DNA of 64,000 nucleotides from an uncultured Shimia sp. (GCF_913054185.1 NZ_CAJXIV010000003.1:1-64000); one strand, 5' to 3'. Shown: positions 8,319 to 19,357, counted from the stretch's first letter. Numbers and translations: made by a program. The notes: generated by a model not told the origin, from the sequence alone.

Positions 8319-8957
8319 TTATTCTGAATTTTCCTGTTTCAACCGCGTCACAAACGCCGTCGAAATATGCGCCCGCAACGCCGCATCCGCCGCATCGCCA
8401 TCCCGCGCAGTGATCGCATCGACAATTGCCTGATGCTCCACCAACGTGTCTTCGCCACGCCCTTCCACAGCAATCGACGTGGTTGCCATCAAGGCCATGG
8501 AGCGGTGCACCAAATCCAGCTGCTGCACCAAATAGCGGTTGTGGCTCGCCAAATGGATCTGCTTGTGAAAACGCCGGTTGGAGCGCGCCAAAGCTGAGGA
8601 GTCATCCACCCGAGCTTTGTCCGCCTCGACCATGTCCTGCAACACCCGCACCTCTTCGTTGGTTGCATGATGTGCCGCCAGTCGCGCCGCCAGCCCTTCC
8701 AGCTCACCGCGGACCACATAAAGCTCCGCCATCTGGTTGTGATCCAGTGAGTTCACAATCAAACTGCGCCCGTCTCGCGCCAGCAAAGACTGGGTTTCCA
8801 ACCGCTGCAACGCCTCTCGGATGGGGGTGCGCGACATGCCAAACCGCTCAGCCAAATCGCTTTCCACCAACCGGTCACCGGGTTTGTACACCCCCACATC
8901 AATCGCTTCGAGAATCAGCGTATAGGCGTCTTTGTTCGGGCGGGTCGTCTGCGACAT
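8319..8957 (-). CDS. GntR family regulator, FCD type
   Basis: A 212-residue FadR/FCD-subfamily repressor. The winged helix (about 10-75) contains YKPGDRLVESDLAERFGMSR and TPIREALQRLE; the all-helical effector domain (about 80-205) keeps the metal-binding Asp/His pattern around RFHKQIHLASHN and the C-terminal HISTAF. It converges one base from the glycosyltransferase and is divergent from the nucleotidase gene. Such proteins usually respond to organic acids or sugar acids. No obvious catabolic partner is adjacent, so the ligand is unknown. Confidence 0.9.
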   Translation of the reverse strand: MSQTTRPNKDAYTLILEAIDVGVYKPGDRLVESDLAERFGMSRTPIREALQRLETQSLLARDGRSLIVNSLDHNQMAELYVVRGELEGLAARLAAHHATNEEVRVLQDMVEADKARVDDSSALARSNRRFHKQIHLASHNRYLVQQLDLVHRSMALMATTSIAVEGRGEDTLVEHQAIVDAITARDGDAADAALRAHISTAFVTRLKQENSE

Positions 8958-9083
8958 CTGGCGCGGTCCTTTTGTGTCTTGCAGGTCAGACTACGCGCTG
9001 AGCAAATTGATGCAACCCCAACGGCACATTGGAGAATCTGTTTCCCCGTTGCGCCAGACCACTGCCCCGCGTATCACACCCTC

Positions 9084-9728
9084 ATGCCAAAGCAGTCTTT
9101 CTCACATGTCACCACCTGGGTGTTTGATCTCGACAACACCCTGTACCCTCCCGAGGCCCGTCTGTTTGATCAGATCGAGGTGCGGATGACCAACTATGTG
9201 ATGGAGGCCCTTGGCGTTGATCGCCCCAAAGCCAACCAGCTGCGGCAAGACTACTGGGCGCGCTACGGCACCACGCTCACCGGCTTGATGCGCGAACATG
9301 ATGTCGATCCCGCACCCTACCTGATTGATGTGCACGATATCTCACTCGACCACATGCAGGCCGACCACCTGCTGGCACAATACATCAAAGAGCTGCCGGG
9401 CCGCCGCATTGTCTACACCAATGGCACCGCGCCTTATGCCGAACGCGTGCTGGCCTCTCGCGGCTTGGACAACTTGTTTGACGCGATCTACGGCGTCGAG
9501 CACGCCAATTTCCTGCCCAAACCGGAACGCGCCGCCTTTGAAACCATTTTCGCGAAAGACGGTGTGAACACCCAAACCGCCGCCATGTTCGAAGACGATC
9601 CGCGCAACCTGCAAGCCCCCCACGACATGGGCATGCGCACTGTGCACGTCGCGCCAGATCCTCTGGACCACGATCACATCCACTTCCACACCGACGATCT
9701 CACCGCCTTTCTGTCAAAACTACGCTAA
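9084..9728 (+). CDS. HAD-family pyrimidine 5'-nucleotidase
   Basis: A 214-residue HAD hydrolase of the Sdt1/YjjG-like pyrimidine nucleotidase group. Motif I is FDLDNTLYP near residue 10, with the nucleophile and acid/base aspartates; motif II is YTNGT; the conserved lysine is in LPKPERAAF; motif III is FEDDPRN. A helical cap lies between motifs I and II. The ATG at 9084 gives the normal short N-terminus. It should dephosphorylate UMP/CMP-like nucleotides in the cytoplasm; substrate range is inferred from the family. Confidence 0.88.
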   Translation: MPKQSFSHVTTWVFDLDNTLYPPEARLFDQIEVRMTNYVMEALGVDRPKANQLRQDYWARYGTTLTGLMREHDVDPAPYLIDVHDISLDHMQADHLLAQYIKELPGRRIVYTNGTAPYAERVLASRGLDNLFDAIYGVEHANFLPKPERAAFETIFAKDGVNTQTAAMFEDDPRNLQAPHDMGMRTVHVAPDPLDHDHIHFHTDDLTAFLSKLR

Positions 9729-9942
9729 AAGTCGGGTCGGGCATGTGGTCGCAGTGCGACAAGGTGCCAGTTTAAACATGCAGCCCAGATGAATATCTAA
9801 CGCATGCGGCAGGAGAGCCTTTCTGACAGGTCTGAAAGATCGGGGGAGCGCGGCAGTGTCGTGCCCCACAGTGCTATCTTTTAGCGTTATCCTCCCTGTT
9901 CCCCGCCCCTCCCCGGCGCGGGCCCTGTAAAGGACTGCCATT

Positions 9943-10149
9943 ATGAGCCTCGCCTCTGCCTCTGACATTTCCGCGCCAAAAACCAAAACCAAACTGGACC
10001 CGGCCACCTGGGTTTGGGCCGGCATCGCCCTGCTTGTCGCACTCTGGGGCACCTCCATTGCCATGTTTGGCGTACCTGGTCTTTATATCCCGGCTGTGGC
10101 CATGGTGCCGGTTGTGTATCTCGCCCTGATCCTGATTTCACGCGGGTGA
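9943..10149 (+). CDS. Small two-helix membrane protein
   Basis: A 68-residue protein with AAAGGA before its ATG. After a polar N-terminus, two hydrophobic stretches (about 24-43 and 46-65) would span the inner membrane, joined by a Gly-Pro turn. I recognise no named family. It sits on the same strand as the UbiH-like gene 62 nt downstream. The 214-nt gap before it contains one small inverted repeat (GTCGCA-G-TGCGAC, 9748-9760) and nothing else clear. Confidence 0.6.
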   Translation: MSLASASDISAPKTKTKLDPATWVWAGIALLVALWGTSIAMFGVPGLYIPAVAMVPVVYLALILISRG

Positions 10150-10211
10150 CATTTCATCCCCTTGGAACTGGTTTGAGCCAGGCGTAAGGTGCCGCGCAGG
10201 AGGCCTTTGCC

Positions 10212-11414
10212 ATGACTGAGACAACCCAAGTGGACATCCTGATTTCCGGTGGCGGCATCGCCGGTCTGACTGCCGCCGCCGCTTTTGGCGCTGCTGGATT
10301 TTCCGTGCAGTGCGTCGACCCGGCCCCGCCCGTGACCGAGCGGGACGCCGCTGGCGCCGACATGCGCACCACCGCCTTCCTGCAACCGGCCCGCACCCTG
10401 CTCGAAGAGGCCGGCCTGTGGCAACGCCTCGACACCCACGCCGCCCCACTGCAAATCATGCGCATTGTCGATGCCGGTGGCGAAGTGGCCGAACCCCGCA
10501 TTGTCAAAGATTTCGACGCCTCCGACATCTCCGAACAACCGTTTGGATGGAACCTGCCAAACTGGCTGCTGCGCCGCGAAATGATCGCCCGTTTGGAAGA
10601 GTTGCCCAATGTCGATCTGCGCATGGGCTGTGGTACCACCACGCTGTTCACCCGCACACATGAAGCCCGCGTTGGCCTGTCCGATGGCAGTCAAACCCGC
10701 GCGCGTCTGGTGATTGCCGCTGATGGCCGCAACTCACCTATGAGGGAGGCCGCTGGCATCGGCACCAAAACCACGCGTTACGGGCAAAAAGCCCTGGCGC
10801 TGGCGGTGTCCCATCCCATCCCGCACGCCAATGTCTCCACCGAAATCCACCGCTCCGGCGGCCCATTCACATTGGTTCCGCTGCCGGACCACAATGGCAT
10901 GCCCTCTTCTGCGCTGGTCTGGATGGAACGTGGCCCGCGGGCCCAAGAACTCTTCGCCATGGAGAAGGCCGAATTTGAGGCGGAAATGACAGAGCGCAGC
11001 TGCGCTCTCTTTGGCCCGCTCACTCTGGCGTCCAACCGCACCATCTGGCCAATCATCTCGCAATCCGCCGACCGGCTTTACAGCCAACACCTCGCACTGG
11101 TGGCCGAAGCCGCCCATGTGGTGCCACCCATAGGTGCACAGGGTCTCAACATGAGCTTGGGCGACATGCGGGTCCTGCTGGAACTGGCCAAGGCCGACCC
11201 ATCTGATCTGGGCAGCGACCGCATGCTGGAACGCTACCACCGCAAACGCTTCACCGAGGTCAAACTGCGCGTGAAAGGCATCGACCTGCTCAACCGCGCC
11301 TCCATGGCCGAAGCCCAACCGCTGCGCAACGCCCGCGCCCTTGGCCTCAATGCGCTCTATTCTCTTGGGCCGGTTCGCAAGACCCTCATGCAAATGGGGC
11401 TGGGCGTGCGCTAA
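10212..11414 (+). CDS. UbiH/UbiF-family FAD-dependent monooxygenase
   Basis: A 400-residue flavoprotein hydroxylase, probably of the ubiquinone pathway. The Rossmann FAD motif ISGGGIAGLTAAAAFG is at the N-terminus, the second FAD motif VIAADGRNSPMREAAG lies near 170, and the third is LVAEAAHVVPPIGAQGLNMS near 300. In this third motif the usual GDAAH reads AEAAH, so the ribose-contacting Asp is Glu. AGGAGG precedes the ATG. The ring position hydroxylated cannot be told from sequence. It is followed three bases later by an M50-like membrane protein. Confidence 0.85.
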   Translation: MTETTQVDILISGGGIAGLTAAAAFGAAGFSVQCVDPAPPVTERDAAGADMRTTAFLQPARTLLEEAGLWQRLDTHAAPLQIMRIVDAGGEVAEPRIVKDFDASDISEQPFGWNLPNWLLRREMIARLEELPNVDLRMGCGTTTLFTRTHEARVGLSDGSQTRARLVIAADGRNSPMREAAGIGTKTTRYGQKALALAVSHPIPHANVSTEIHRSGGPFTLVPLPDHNGMPSSALVWMERGPRAQELFAMEKAEFEAEMTERSCALFGPLTLASNRTIWPIISQSADRLYSQHLALVAEAAHVVPPIGAQGLNMSLGDMRVLLELAKADPSDLGSDRMLERYHRKRFTEVKLRVKGIDLLNRASMAEAQPLRNARALGLNALYSLGPVRKTLMQMGLGVR

Positions 11415-11417
11415 CCG

Positions 11418-12107
11418 ATGCGCGCCCTCCGCACGTTTATCAGCAATCATTGGCAGCTTCTGACCCTGACGCTGCTGATCACGCTCTTGTGGAACACAGA
11501 TGTGCTTTTGCCGCTGCGCATCCTCACGGTGTTCCTACATGAGCTCTCTCATGCAGTCGCCGCAATAGTCACCGGTGGCGAAGTCCTCGGCCTGTCCGTA
11601 AGCCCTAACGAAGGCGGTTTGGTCACCGCGCGCGGCGGGAACCCGTTCTGGATCACCTCCGCCGGATACCTCGGCTCGCTCCTGATCGGCGCTGCGCTTT
11701 TCATCCTTGCACTGCGCACCCACTGGGACCGGACCATCATCGCTATGTTCGGCTTAATCACCCTGTTGGTGGCGGCTTTCTATGTGCGCGATCTCTTTGC
11801 CCTTGGCTTCACTCTTGCCACCGGCGCCGCCATGCTATTGGCCAGCCTCTATCTCAGCCTCGAAATCAACGATATGATCCTGCGCACCATCGGGATCAGC
11901 AGCATGATCTACGCGCCCCTCGACATCTTTGACGACACCATCCGTCGGGCCCACCTGCGCTCTGACGCGCGTATTCTGGCCGAACACGTTGGCGGCTCGA
12001 CACTGTTCTGGGGCGGGCTCTGGCTGGTGATCAGTATGGGAGTGATCGTCCTAACCCTCCGCTACGGACTGCCTCAAAACAGCAACATCAACCGGCGTCG
12101 CAGATAG
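11418..12107 (+). CDS. M50-like membrane protein (peptidase M50B-type)
   Basis: A 229-residue membrane protein. HELSH near residue 41 sits in a hydrophobic helix, the HExxH zinc motif of site-2-protease relatives; PF13398-type proteins share this plan of about six helices. A second metal ligand may be Asp in the APLDIFDD segment near 175. It begins three bases after the UbiH-like stop, so the two are probably cotranscribed. No PDZ domain is present, and the family has no firmly known substrate; proteolytic activity is inference. Confidence 0.75.
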   Translation: MRALRTFISNHWQLLTLTLLITLLWNTDVLLPLRILTVFLHELSHAVAAIVTGGEVLGLSVSPNEGGLVTARGGNPFWITSAGYLGSLLIGAALFILALRTHWDRTIIAMFGLITLLVAAFYVRDLFALGFTLATGAAMLLASLYLSLEINDMILRTIGISSMIYAPLDIFDDTIRRAHLRSDARILAEHVGGSTLFWGGLWLVISMGVIVLTLRYGLPQNSNINRRRR

Positions 12108-12157
12108 GGGCACTCCCCCCAAGCCGTCAATTTTGCAAAACAAACACCAAAATCAAA

Positions 12158-12186
12158 CGGAGGCAGCGCCAAAAACGCCACCTCCG
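12158..12186 (-). terminator. Terminator of the aminotransferase gene
   Basis: The arms CGGAGG/CCTCCG with an inner GCG/CGC pairing form a hairpin 35 nt past the minus-strand aminotransferase stop. On the minus strand it is followed by TTTGATTTT. It also separates this gene from the convergent M50-like gene. Confidence 0.6.
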
Positions 12187-12221
12187 CAAAACAGTCGTAA
12201 TACAGACGCTATACCGACGTG

Positions 12222-13340
12222 CTAAATCACCGTATCAAGCACATTTCGTAAACGATTTATTGTCGCGTCTACGTCGTACAACTTGTCCAATCCAAACAGC
12301 CCAAGCCGGAAGGTCATGAAGCCTTCAGGCTCATCACAGGCCAGCGGCACACCCGCGGCAATTTGCATGCCCACCGCGGCAAACTTGCTGCCGTTCTGAA
12401 CGCCTGGATCACTGGTGTAGCTCACCACCACACCCGGCGCGCCAAAGCCATCCGCCGCAACCGATTGAATGCCTTTGTCTTTCAGCAGGTTACGCACGCC
12501 ATCACCCAACGCCCACTGCGCCATCCGCAGCTTGTCAAAGCCGTACTCTTTGGTCTCCAGCATCGTATCGCGGAACGCCCGCAGCGCATCTGTTGGCATA
12601 GTCGCATGGTAGGCATGGCCGCCATTTTCATAAGCCACCATGATGTCACGCCACTTTTTCAGATCGAGCGCAAAGCTGTCAGATTGGGTATTTTCCAACC
12701 GTGCCAAAGCTTTATCCGACATCATCACCAATCCAGCGGACGGTGAGGCACTCCAGCCTTTTTGCGGCGCGGAGCACAACACATCCACACCCAGCGCCTT
12801 CATGTCGATCCAGACACAACCAGACGCGATGCAGTCCAGAACCATCAAGGCCCCAACCTCATGCGCGGCTTCTGCCATGGCCTTGATATAGTCGTCCGGC
12901 AAGATCACACCGGCGCTGGTTTCCACATGCGGCGCAAAGACAACCTGTGGTTTTTGCTTATGAATTTCAGCAACCACATCCGCAATCGGCGCCGGTGCAA
13001 ACGGCGCTGTGGTCCCGTTTCCGGTTTGCCGAGCCTTCATCACCGTGCTCTCGGCTGCAAAGCCACCAGCTTCAAAAATCTGGCTCCAACGGTAAGAGAA
13101 CCACCCGTTGCGCACCACCAGCGTTTTCTGCCCCGCCGCGAACTGCCGCGCCACAGCTTCCATGCCGAAAGTCCCGCCACCCGGCACTAAAGCCACCGCG
13201 TCTGCGTTATAAACCTCCTTCAAGAGGCCCGAAATATCACGCATAACCTGCTGAAAAGTCTTGGACATATGGTTCAACGACCGATCCGTGAAAACCACGG
13301 AAAACTCGCTCAACCCACCGGGATCGATGTCATGTGCCAT
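12222..13340 (-). CDS. Class V aminotransferase (alanine/serine-glyoxylate type)
   Basis: A 372-residue fold-type I PLP enzyme. The substrate-binding N-terminal part has VALVPGGGTFGMEAVARQF, the PLP-binding Asp is in MVLDCIASG, and the Schiff-base Lys is in CSAPQKGWSASPS near residue 190. The start at 13340 is set by AAGGAG eight bases upstream. It lies downstream of two tandem Lrp genes on the same strand, which fits amino-acid-responsive control. Family members transfer amino groups from alanine, serine or phosphonate amines to glyoxylate or pyruvate; the true substrate is not decided here. Confidence 0.85.
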   Translation of the reverse strand: MAHDIDPGGLSEFSVVFTDRSLNHMSKTFQQVMRDISGLLKEVYNADAVALVPGGGTFGMEAVARQFAAGQKTLVVRNGWFSYRWSQIFEAGGFAAESTVMKARQTGNGTTAPFAPAPIADVVAEIHKQKPQVVFAPHVETSAGVILPDDYIKAMAEAAHEVGALMVLDCIASGCVWIDMKALGVDVLCSAPQKGWSASPSAGLVMMSDKALARLENTQSDSFALDLKKWRDIMVAYENGGHAYHATMPTDALRAFRDTMLETKEYGFDKLRMAQWALGDGVRNLLKDKGIQSVAADGFGAPGVVVSYTSDPGVQNGSKFAAVGMQIAAGVPLACDEPEGFMTFRLGLFGLDKLYDVDATINRLRNVLDTVI

Positions 13341-13439
13341 CGGGAAACTCCTTATCATGTTACCTATGGTGTAGACCAAAATGGCGCGCCAACCAATCAC
13401 TCAAAGCCTTCAAGACCCTTCGTCATGTCCATCAAGCGC

Positions 13440-13895
13440 TTACAAGGGTCCCGGCCGTCTCTCTTCGCTCAACAACACATTGGCTTCAACGTTGCCAACA
13501 CCGGGCAACGTCATCACCCGACGCCGTAAAACCCGTTCAAAATCAGATATATCGCGGGCAGTGACGCGCAATCGGTAATCATACAGTCCCAGCACATGCT
13601 CCACCGTTTGCACCTCTGGAATGGCCGAAACAGCCCGCTCAAAATCGTCCAAGCTCACCCGCCCTTTGGTGGCCAGCTTCACCCCCAGAAACACCGTTAC
13701 GCCAAACCCCAGCTTTTCATAATCCAGATCCAGCTTCCGCCCTGCAATCGCCCCACTGTCCTGCAACCGCTTGATCCGCCGCCACGTCGCCGGCTGCGAC
13801 AACCCAAATCGCCGCCCCAACGCGCCTGCATTCTGGGTCGCATCTTCTGCTAACGCTTTGAGAAGGCTTCGGTCTATCTCATCCAGTTCAATCAT
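13440..13895 (-). CDS. Lrp/AsnC family regulator, second of a tandem pair
   Basis: A 151-residue Lrp-type regulator: helix-turn-helix (about 4-60, with LGRRFGLSQPATWRRIKRLQ) and RAM ligand/oligomer domain (about 68-145, with VFLGVKLATKG and VEHVLGLYDYRLRV). Its start overlaps the stop of the preceding Lrp gene by 4 nt, so the two are translationally coupled. Such adjacent pairs can form hetero-oligomers; that is inference here. It is followed after 99 nt by the aminotransferase. Confidence 0.92.
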   Translation of the reverse strand: MIELDEIDRSLLKALAEDATQNAGALGRRFGLSQPATWRRIKRLQDSGAIAGRKLDLDYEKLGFGVTVFLGVKLATKGRVSLDDFERAVSAIPEVQTVEHVLGLYDYRLRVTARDISDFERVLRRRVMTLPGVGNVEANVLLSEERRPGPL

Positions 13896-14347
13896 ATCGG
13901 CAGACTTTCATCCGACTTTATCCGCGCCACATGCATCAAGGATTCAATATCTGCGATATGCGGCAGGGTCAGAATGCGACTGCGGTACACTTCCTGATAA
14001 TGCCCCATGTCTTTTGCAATCACCGATAAACGCACATCGACACGACCCAAAAAGGTTTGAATTTCCGTGACTTCCGGAATGTCTCGTGCAGCTTCGATAA
14101 ATTCATCAAACGCCCGCGCCTGTGTCTTGTCCAACGTCACCCGCAACGACACCTCCACCGCATATCCCAAAGCTTGCCAGTCAATCACGGCCCTCTGCCC
14201 GCGCAGGACACCAGTTTCTTTAAGCTTCTCAACCCGTCGTGTTAGACGAGAAGTCGTCAACGACAGACGGTCCGCCAAGTCGGGAACAGATTGAGTGGGG
14301 TCCGTCTGCATATAGCGCAGAATACGGCGATCAAGATCGTCAAGCAT
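13892..14347 (-). CDS. Lrp/AsnC family regulator, first of a tandem pair
   Basis: A 151-residue Lrp-type regulator with the DNA-binding part (LADRLSLTTSRLTRRVEKLKE) and RAM domain (VSLRVTLDKTQARAFDEFI and IQTFLGRVDVRL). GGAAG precedes the ATG at 14347. It shows clear but distant similarity to its downstream twin, suggesting an old duplication rather than a recent one. It is divergent from ilvC with 131 nt between the start codons, making ilvC and the Lrp operon itself the likely targets. Confidence 0.92.
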   Translation of the reverse strand: MLDDLDRRILRYMQTDPTQSVPDLADRLSLTTSRLTRRVEKLKETGVLRGQRAVIDWQALGYAVEVSLRVTLDKTQARAFDEFIEAARDIPEVTEIQTFLGRVDVRLSVIAKDMGHYQEVYRSRILTLPHIADIESLMHVARIKSDESLPI

Positions 14348-14373
14348 GAATCTTCCAGAAATCTAGGCGTTGA

Positions 14374-15501
<1,128 letters not shown>

Positions 15502-15520
15502 GCCCCGCTTAGACTTAGGA

Positions 15521-15555
15521 AAAGGGGAGCGATTGCTCCCCTTTTTTGTTTTTTT
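15521..15555 (+). terminator. Intrinsic terminator of ilvC
   Basis: A perfect 7-bp stem GGGGAGC/GCTCCCC with a GATT loop is followed by TTTTTT and a further T-run. It is the clearest intrinsic terminator in the window. Confidence 0.92.
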
Positions 15556-15688
15556 AACTTAAGGCCGCGACCGGCGTTATCCACGCGCCCATGAACAAGG
15601 CAAGCAATTGAGCCTGCCAGCCGCATGCATCTATTTGACCTTTCCCCGATGGAAATGCATGGTCCAGCTTCAGGTGGAAGGAACCCCC

Positions 15689-16042
15689 ATGACCGACGGC
15701 ACTCACCCCCAAATGCGTTTATTCACACCTGAATGGTTGCGCGCTTTGCTTCGCGGCGAGCGGACAACCGGTGAAACCTTTTGGGTTGGCAATTACGGTA
15801 CCGCCTTATTTCATCAACCGCTTATGGCGCTCTTGTTGGTATTGCCGATTAATGCCGTCATTCCCGGTGCACTCACATCTTTGCTTGTTGTATACCAATT
15901 TACTCTCACGATTGCTGTCTGGCGCTCCACCCCCGGAGTACCCACTCCCATTGGTTGGAAAATTGCGGGCGTTCTTTTGACCCTAGGACATACCGCACTT
16001 TTTGCGGTACTCACGCGCGCCCTCTTCACGAGCGGCACATGA
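15689..16042 (+). CDS. Small integral membrane protein
   Basis: A 117-residue protein with about three predicted membrane helices (roughly 37-55, 57-73 and 88-110). AAGGAA precedes the ATG at 15689. I recognise no family. Its stop codon overlaps the start of the EamA transporter gene by 4 nt, so the two are coupled and may act together. The 187-nt stretch before it holds the ilvC terminator and nothing else I can name. Confidence 0.65.
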   Translation: MTDGTHPQMRLFTPEWLRALLRGERTTGETFWVGNYGTALFHQPLMALLLVLPINAVIPGALTSLLVVYQFTLTIAVWRSTPGVPTPIGWKIAGVLLTLGHTALFAVLTRALFTSGT

Positions 16043-16959
16043 CGTCTACGCCAGAGATTACACTCAAGAGCTGGATTATGGTCGCGCTGCTTGGCCTAAT
16101 TTGGGGCGGCACTTTCATGGTGCAAAAACTCGCGCTTAGCCACATGCCGCCTTTCTGGGTTGCGGCAGGGCGCATTGGATTCGCTGCCATCATCACCGTC
16201 GTGATCTGGCAACTGCGTGGTGGCCGCATCTTCATCACCGATACACAAGATTGGCCCCGGCTCGCCTTTGTTTCGGTGTTCAGCGCCGCCGTTCCCTTCA
16301 TGTTTTTGGCCTGGGCGCAGCAATACGTGACCTCTGCCTTCACCGGTGTATCAATGGCGGCCGTGGCATTGATCGTCTTGCCACTTGCGCATTTCTTCGT
16401 CCCTGGGGAGCGTATGTCATTCCGGCGTACGTTCGGGTTTATGATCGGTTTTGCAGGTGTCTTGGTTCTGATTGGCCCAACGGCCTTTGCCACGACCGGC
16501 AGCCCGTTGGAAACGTTTGGACAAATCGCCTGCCTGGCAGCCGCGAGTTGTTACGGCGTCTCCTCCATCATCCTCCGTAAATTGCCTCCGCTCGATCCAG
16601 TTGGTCTCTCAGCAGCAACGTTGATTTTTGGCAGCTTGGTCGTGATCCCCATCGCCTTTGTGCAACACGGACCACCACCAATGCCGCCTATGGAAGGCCT
16701 GGCTTTGGTCGCACTTCTGGGCCTGGTGCCCACCGCCGGGGCCAGTCTGTTACGCATCGTGGTGATCCGCACTGCTGGGCCTGTGTTCATGAGCCTGACC
16801 AACTATCAAGTGCCGCTCTGGTCCGTCGTATTTGGTGTGACCTTGATGGGCGAGCCGCTGCCCGGATCGATGATCTGGGCAACGCTTCTAATTTTGTCAG
16901 GTGTTGCGTTGAGCCAACTCGGTGCTTTGCGACGACTGTTTGGATCAAAAAACGTGTAA
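16039..16959 (+). CDS. EamA/DMT-family transporter
   Basis: A 306-residue protein with ten hydrophobic segments in two EamA repeats. The first starts SWIMVALLGLIWGGTFMVQK, and the second lies after about residue 155 with CYGVSSIILRKLPPLDP. Conserved helix-end motifs (VTSAFTGVSMAAVALIVLP in repeat one and MSLTNYQVPLWSVVFGVTLM in repeat two) are typical. Members export amino acids or metabolites through the inner membrane. The position after ilvC and a coupled small membrane protein is compatible with amino acid export, but this is a guess. It converges on glmM with a 4-nt gap. Confidence 0.9.
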   Translation: MTSTPEITLKSWIMVALLGLIWGGTFMVQKLALSHMPPFWVAAGRIGFAAIITVVIWQLRGGRIFITDTQDWPRLAFVSVFSAAVPFMFLAWAQQYVTSAFTGVSMAAVALIVLPLAHFFVPGERMSFRRTFGFMIGFAGVLVLIGPTAFATTGSPLETFGQIACLAAASCYGVSSIILRKLPPLDPVGLSAATLIFGSLVVIPIAFVQHGPPPMPPMEGLALVALLGLVPTAGASLLRIVVIRTAGPVFMSLTNYQVPLWSVVFGVTLMGEPLPGSMIWATLLILSGVALSQLGALRRLFGSKNV

Positions 16960-16963
16960 TGGA

Positions 16964-18310
16964 TCAGGCCACGGCTGCCTGAACTGCATCGACAACACTG
17001 TCAACGGTGCACTCCAATAGCTGCGCATCCTCACACTCAGCCATGACTCGCACAAGTGGCTCTGTGCCGGATTTGCGGATCAGCAGACGACCTTGACCGA
17101 CCAAAGCGGCTTCGGCATCCGCAATGGCAGCCTTAACAGACGCGGCATCCAGCGGTGTCTGTCCAGCACCATAGCGTACGTTCTTCAACATCTGCGGCAC
17201 GGTTTCAAACACCTGCGCCAATTCCGATGCCTTTTTCCCGCTTTCCACCATTGCCGCGAGGAATTGTAGGCCGGCCATCAGACCGTCGCCAGTGGTGGCG
17301 TAGTCCGTCATCACGATGTGCCCGGATTGCTCGCCACCCAAATTATAACCACCTTTGCGCATTGCTTCGACCACGTATCGGTCGCCCACAGCCGTGCGCT
17401 CCAGGCGCAGGCCTTTGCAGTCCAAAAACCGCTCAAGCCCAAGGTTGGACATCACAGTTGCCACCAGTGCGCCACCTTTGAGACGCCCCTGTTCAGCCCA
17501 TTGGCTGGCCAGAAGCCCCATGATTTGATCACCATCGGCGACTTTGCCTTTTTCATCGATGATCATCACCCGGTCCGCATCGCCATCAAGACAGATCCCA
17601 ACGTCCGCGCCATGCGCCACAACGGCTTCCTGTGCGGTACGCGGGCTGGTGGACCCACAATTCTCGTTTATGTTGTAACCGTTTGGCGTGACACCAACGG
17701 TGATCACTTCCGCCCCTAGCTCCCACAGTGCTTCCGGCGCGGCGCGATAAGCCGCGCCGTTGGCGCAGTCGATCACCACTTTCACGCCGCGCAGCGGCAA
17801 GTCGCGTGGCAGTGAGCTTTTCACCCGCTCAATGTAGCGAAAACGCCCGTCGTCTATTCGTTGTGCGCGGCCAATGTTGGGAGCCTGAGCTGGCTCCACA
17901 CCAGCTTCAATCAACTTCTCAAGCTCAAGCTCGACTTCATCAGACAGCTTAAACCCGTCAGGTCCAAAAAATTTGATGCCATTGTCATCCGCTGGGTTGT
18001 GACTCGCGGAAATCATAACACCCAAATCGGCCCGCATGGATGTCGTGAGCAACCCCACAGCCGGCGTTGGCACAGGGCCAAGCAAAAACACGTTCATCCC
18101 GGTGGAGGTTAAACCCGCGGTCAGAGCGTTCTCAAACATATAGCCAGACAATCGCGTGTCTTTGCCAATCACCACCCGGTGCTGATTGGTGCCATCGTTG
18201 CGGAAATATCGCCCGACCGCCGCGCCAATGCGCAATGCCATCTCTGCTGTCATCGGATAGATGTTGGCGGTTCCGCGAACCCCATCGGTCCCGAAAAACT
18301 TACGCGTCAT
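16964..18310 (-). CDS. glmM: Phosphoglucosamine mutase
   Basis: A 448-residue alpha-D-phosphohexomutase that interconverts glucosamine-6-phosphate and glucosamine-1-phosphate for UDP-GlcNAc, peptidoglycan and LPS. The phosphoserine loop ISASHNP (Ser103) is present, the Mg2+ loop CLDGDADR lies near 243, the sugar-binding loop is GGEQSGHI, and the phosphate-binding loop is [12 protein letters not shown]. The start overlaps the folP end by 11 nt. The order folB, folP, glmM on one strand is common in Rhodobacteraceae. Confidence 0.97.
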   Translation of the reverse strand: MTRKFFGTDGVRGTANIYPMTAEMALRIGAAVGRYFRNDGTNQHRVVIGKDTRLSGYMFENALTAGLTSTGMNVFLLGPVPTPAVGLLTTSMRADLGVMISASHNPADDNGIKFFGPDGFKLSDEVELELEKLIEAGVEPAQAPNIGRAQRIDDGRFRYIERVKSSLPRDLPLRGVKVVIDCANGAAYRAAPEALWELGAEVITVGVTPNGYNINENCGSTSPRTAQEAVVAHGADVGICLDGDADRVMIIDEKGKVADGDQIMGLLASQWAEQGRLKGGALVATVMSNLGLERFLDCKGLRLERTAVGDRYVVEAMRKGGYNLGGEQSGHIVMTDYATTGDGLMAGLQFLAAMVESGKKASELAQVFETVPQMLKNVRYGAGQTPLDAASVKAAIADAEAALVGQGRLLIRKSGTEPLVRVMAECEDAQLLECTVDSVVDAVQAAVA

Positions 18311-19319
18311 TGTAGTCTCCTGTCGTCACTGCCTGCCACAGTTTCAAAGCCTGACGGGTCTCCGCCACGTCATGTACACGCACAATTTGCGCCCCTTGCG
18401 CGACTGCTTCAAGCGCAACCGCCACAGATCCCGGCATACGATCTTGCGCAAGCGAAGCCTTGCCGATTGTACCGATGAATTTCTTTCGTGATACCCCGAT
18501 AAGGACTGGGCAGCCCAAGCCGTGAAACAAGCTCACACGTGCCAATAACGCAAGGTTATGCGCAAGAGTTTTTCCAAATCCAACACCCGGATCAATAACA
18601 ATTTTTTCCCGTGCAATCCCCAAGTTGGCAAGCCGCTCAACTTGTGTTTCAAGAAAGTCATAAACGTCGAGCAACACATCGTCGTATGTCGGATTTTCCT
18701 GCATTGTTGCCGGATCACCTTGTGCATGCATGACACAAACAGGCCGGCCCGCATCAACGGCCACTTGCGCTAAATCAGGATCATAGGTGAAGCCGGACAC
18801 ATCATTGATCAGAGATGCCCCTGCCGCAACGGCGGCGCTTGCTACCTCCGCTTTTCGGGTGTCGATGCTGATTGGGACGCAAAAATTATCGGCAATCGCA
18901 TGAATGACTGGGCTCGTGCGCGCGATTTCATCACTTACGGGGACCAACGTCGCGCCAGGCCTTGTGCTTTCGCCCCCCACGTCAATCAAATCGGCGCCCG
19001 CCTCAACCATGCTGCGAGCCTGCTCAAGCGACGCATCAGCCTCTTCAAACCGCCCACCATCCGAGAAGCTATCAGGCGTAACATTCAGTATCCCCATGAG
19101 ATGAGGCACCGACATGTCTAGGTCACAAATCGAGGAACGCGGCGTACAAAGGCGTGCCAACACATCTGACGGCACTGCTCTTGCTGGCAACACCTGGGCG
19201 TGTTGACCACGCATGAGTGTCTCTACTTCGGTAAACCAGCACCATCCGCCCGCAAGTGTCTTGGCATCCGCTGGGCGGGCAAGATCTGTCTGAACAATCG
19301 GGCGATAATAGGTTTTCAT
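18300..19319 (-). CDS. folP: Dihydropteroate synthase
   Basis: Joins pABA to the pterin pyrophosphate in folate synthesis. The TIM-barrel core has [42 protein letters not shown] and GVSRKKFIG, all expected pterin and phosphate contacts. About 75 residues precede the core, a longer lead than in E. coli FolP but usual in this group. The ATG at 19319 is chosen over a TTG at 19334. It overlaps glmM and follows folB after 38 nt. Confidence 0.96.
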   Translation of the reverse strand: MKTYYRPIVQTDLARPADAKTLAGGWCWFTEVETLMRGQHAQVLPARAVPSDVLARLCTPRSSICDLDMSVPHLMGILNVTPDSFSDGGRFEEADASLEQARSMVEAGADLIDVGGESTRPGATLVPVSDEIARTSPVIHAIADNFCVPISIDTRKAEVASAAVAAGASLINDVSGFTYDPDLAQVAVDAGRPVCVMHAQGDPATMQENPTYDDVLLDVYDFLETQVERLANLGIAREKIVIDPGVGFGKTLAHNLALLARVSLFHGLGCPVLIGVSRKKFIGTIGKASLAQDRMPGSVAVALEAVAQGAQIVRVHDVAETRQALKLWQAVTTGDYNDA

Positions 19320-19357
19320 ATCCGCTGCTTGCAAAAACCAAGGTCAAAAAACAAGTG

